Below, one piece after another: positions 6,104 through 6,901 of a stretch of DNA of 6,901 nucleotides. The notes below the pieces were generated by a model, which did no database searches, was not told the origin of the DNA, and saw nothing but the letters and a program-made list of their open reading frames with translations. The stretch is from Bacteroidales bacterium (lineage in GTDB: Bacteria > Bacteroidota > Bacteroidia > Bacteroidales > B39-G9). Every line of letters starts with the position of its first letter. Position 1 is the stretch's first letter. The stretch lies in assembly GCA_023145555.1 (NCBI GenBank), contig JAGLDO010000051.1:1-6901 (forward strand), in the 5' to 3' direction. The position numbers were made by a program, and so were the translations under genes.

Positions 6104-6901
6104 GAAGATTGCAGTTAATACACGGCTATTGATAAAAGATAAATTAGAAGGAATTGGTTGGTTCACCTTTGAGACTTTTAAAAGAATTGCAAAGAATCAC
6201 CCTGAGCATGAGTTTATATTTATTTTCGACAGAGCTTTTTCCGATGAATTTATTTTCTCGCCAAACGTAACGCCGGTTGTCATTCATCCTCAGTCGCGAC
6301 ATCCTTTTCTTTGGTATGTATGGTTTGAGCATTCTCTACCAAGATTTTTGAAAAAATTAAAACCTGATTTGTTTGTTTCTCCTGATGGTTTCCTTTCTCT
6401 ATCAACAAATATTCCGTCTTTCTCTGTTATTCATGATATAAATTTTGTTCATCAACCAAAAGACTTACCCTTTTTGGCAAGGAAATATTATAATCATTAT
6501 TTTCCGCTGTATGCAAAAAAAGCAAGGCGGATTGCAACCGTTTCAGAGTTTTCAAAAAAAGATTTGTGTGAAAATTATCAATTAGATACTGATAAAGTTG
6601 ATGTTGTTTATAATGGTGTGAATAAAATATACTCGCCTGTTAGCGAGAGTGATAAAAAGGCAACAAAAAATAAATATACAAAAGACAACGATTTTTTTGT
6701 TTTTGTTGGAGCTCTTCATCCTCGTAAAAATGTTTCCAGGCTTTTGCTTGCTTTCGACGAGTTCAAAAAGAGCGGTAAATCTGATATAAAGCTGGTTGTT
6801 GTTGGAGATTTTATGTTTAAGAATAAAAGTTTGAAAAATGTTTATTCAAATTTATTTTATAAAGACGATATCATTTTTACCGGACGATTATCTCCAAATG
6901 A
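6102..6901 (+). CDS. GT-B glycosyltransferase (GT4-like), 3' end cut off
   Basis: The frame runs open from ATG at 6102 to the window edge: 266 codons plus two bases with no stop. The protein looks like a group 1 (GT4-type) glycosyltransferase with a GT-B fold. The N-terminal acceptor domain starts MKIAVNTRLL, with the glycine loop EGIGWFTFETF (16-26), then PDLFVSPDGF (88-97) and VIHDINFVH (109-117). The linker carries ARRIATVSEFSKKDL (141-155) and VVYNGV (168-173). The C-terminal nucleotide-sugar domain opens with FVFVGALHPRKNVSRLLLAF (199-218), whose R208-K209 match the donor-phosphate-binding basic pair of the family, followed by LVVVGD (231-236) and IIFTGRLSP (257-265). The usual ExxxxxxxE motif would lie beyond the edge; family members are about 360-400 residues, so roughly 100 are missing. 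It should act at the cytoplasmic membrane face, adding a sugar to a glycan or lipid-linked precursor. Donor and acceptor are unknown. It is divergent from the flippase. Confidence 0.9.
   Translation, partial: MKIAVNTRLLIKDKLEGIGWFTFETFKRIAKNHPEHEFIFIFDRAFSDEFIFSPNVTPVVIHPQSRHPFLWYVWFEHSLPRFLKKLKPDLFVSPDGFLSLSTNIPSFSVIHDINFVHQPKDLPFLARKYYNHYFPLYAKKARRIATVSEFSKKDLCENYQLDTDKVDVVYNGVNKIYSPVSESDKKATKNKYTKDNDFFVFVGALHPRKNVSRLLLAFDEFKKSGKSDIKLVVVGDFMFKNKSLKNVYSNLFYKDDIIFTGRLSPN

Noticed and set aside
6144..6332. 62-codon minus-strand open frame
   Set aside because: It is antisense to the glycosyltransferase gene, whose plus-strand reading has clear family motifs over the same bases.

Overview
The window is very AT-rich, roughly 70% by eye. 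It carries three complete protein genes and the first part of a fourth. The gene families point to a Bacteroidota bacterium, most likely an environmental Bacteroidales-type lineage. The clues are a ~1000-residue DUF2723 membrane protein, a flippase with the KPFWVFGIDR-type N-terminus, the absence of clear Shine-Dalgarno sequences, and TAnnTTTG-like promoter elements. This placement is inferred from gene content and composition; there is no rRNA or marker gene to confirm it.

Layout: positions 1-66 hold the end of an upstream spacer that starts with a short repeat-like sequence. A plus-strand EamA/DMT-family transporter (67-975) converges on a minus-strand DUF2723 protein (1026-4076). The 50-bp gap between them is almost filled by one strong, symmetric hairpin (977-1010) that can terminate transcription in both directions. 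Upstream of the DUF2723 gene, after a 150-bp AT-rich spacer, lies a minus-strand polysaccharide flippase (4227-5669) that has only a TTG start. A 432-bp gene-free spacer (5670-6101) follows. It holds several degenerate short repeats and a 16-bp direct repeat whose second copy runs into the start codon of the last gene. That gene is a plus-strand GT-B glycosyltransferase (6102 to the window end) cut off by the window edge.

The flippase and the glycosyltransferase fit a divergent pair at the edge of a surface-polysaccharide or lipopolysaccharide locus: one builds a lipid-linked glycan and the other moves such glycans across the inner membrane. The DUF2723 protein belongs to a family related to the eukaryotic O-mannosyltransferase TMEM260, so it may also handle lipid-linked sugars. 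This would make three neighbours concerned with envelope glycans. The EamA transporter looks unrelated.

I see no CRISPR array, tRNA, rRNA, transposase, phage gene or toxin-antitoxin pair, and no clear sign of a new multi-gene system. The least explained part is the repeat-rich spacer at 5670-6101, together with the unusual flippase start.
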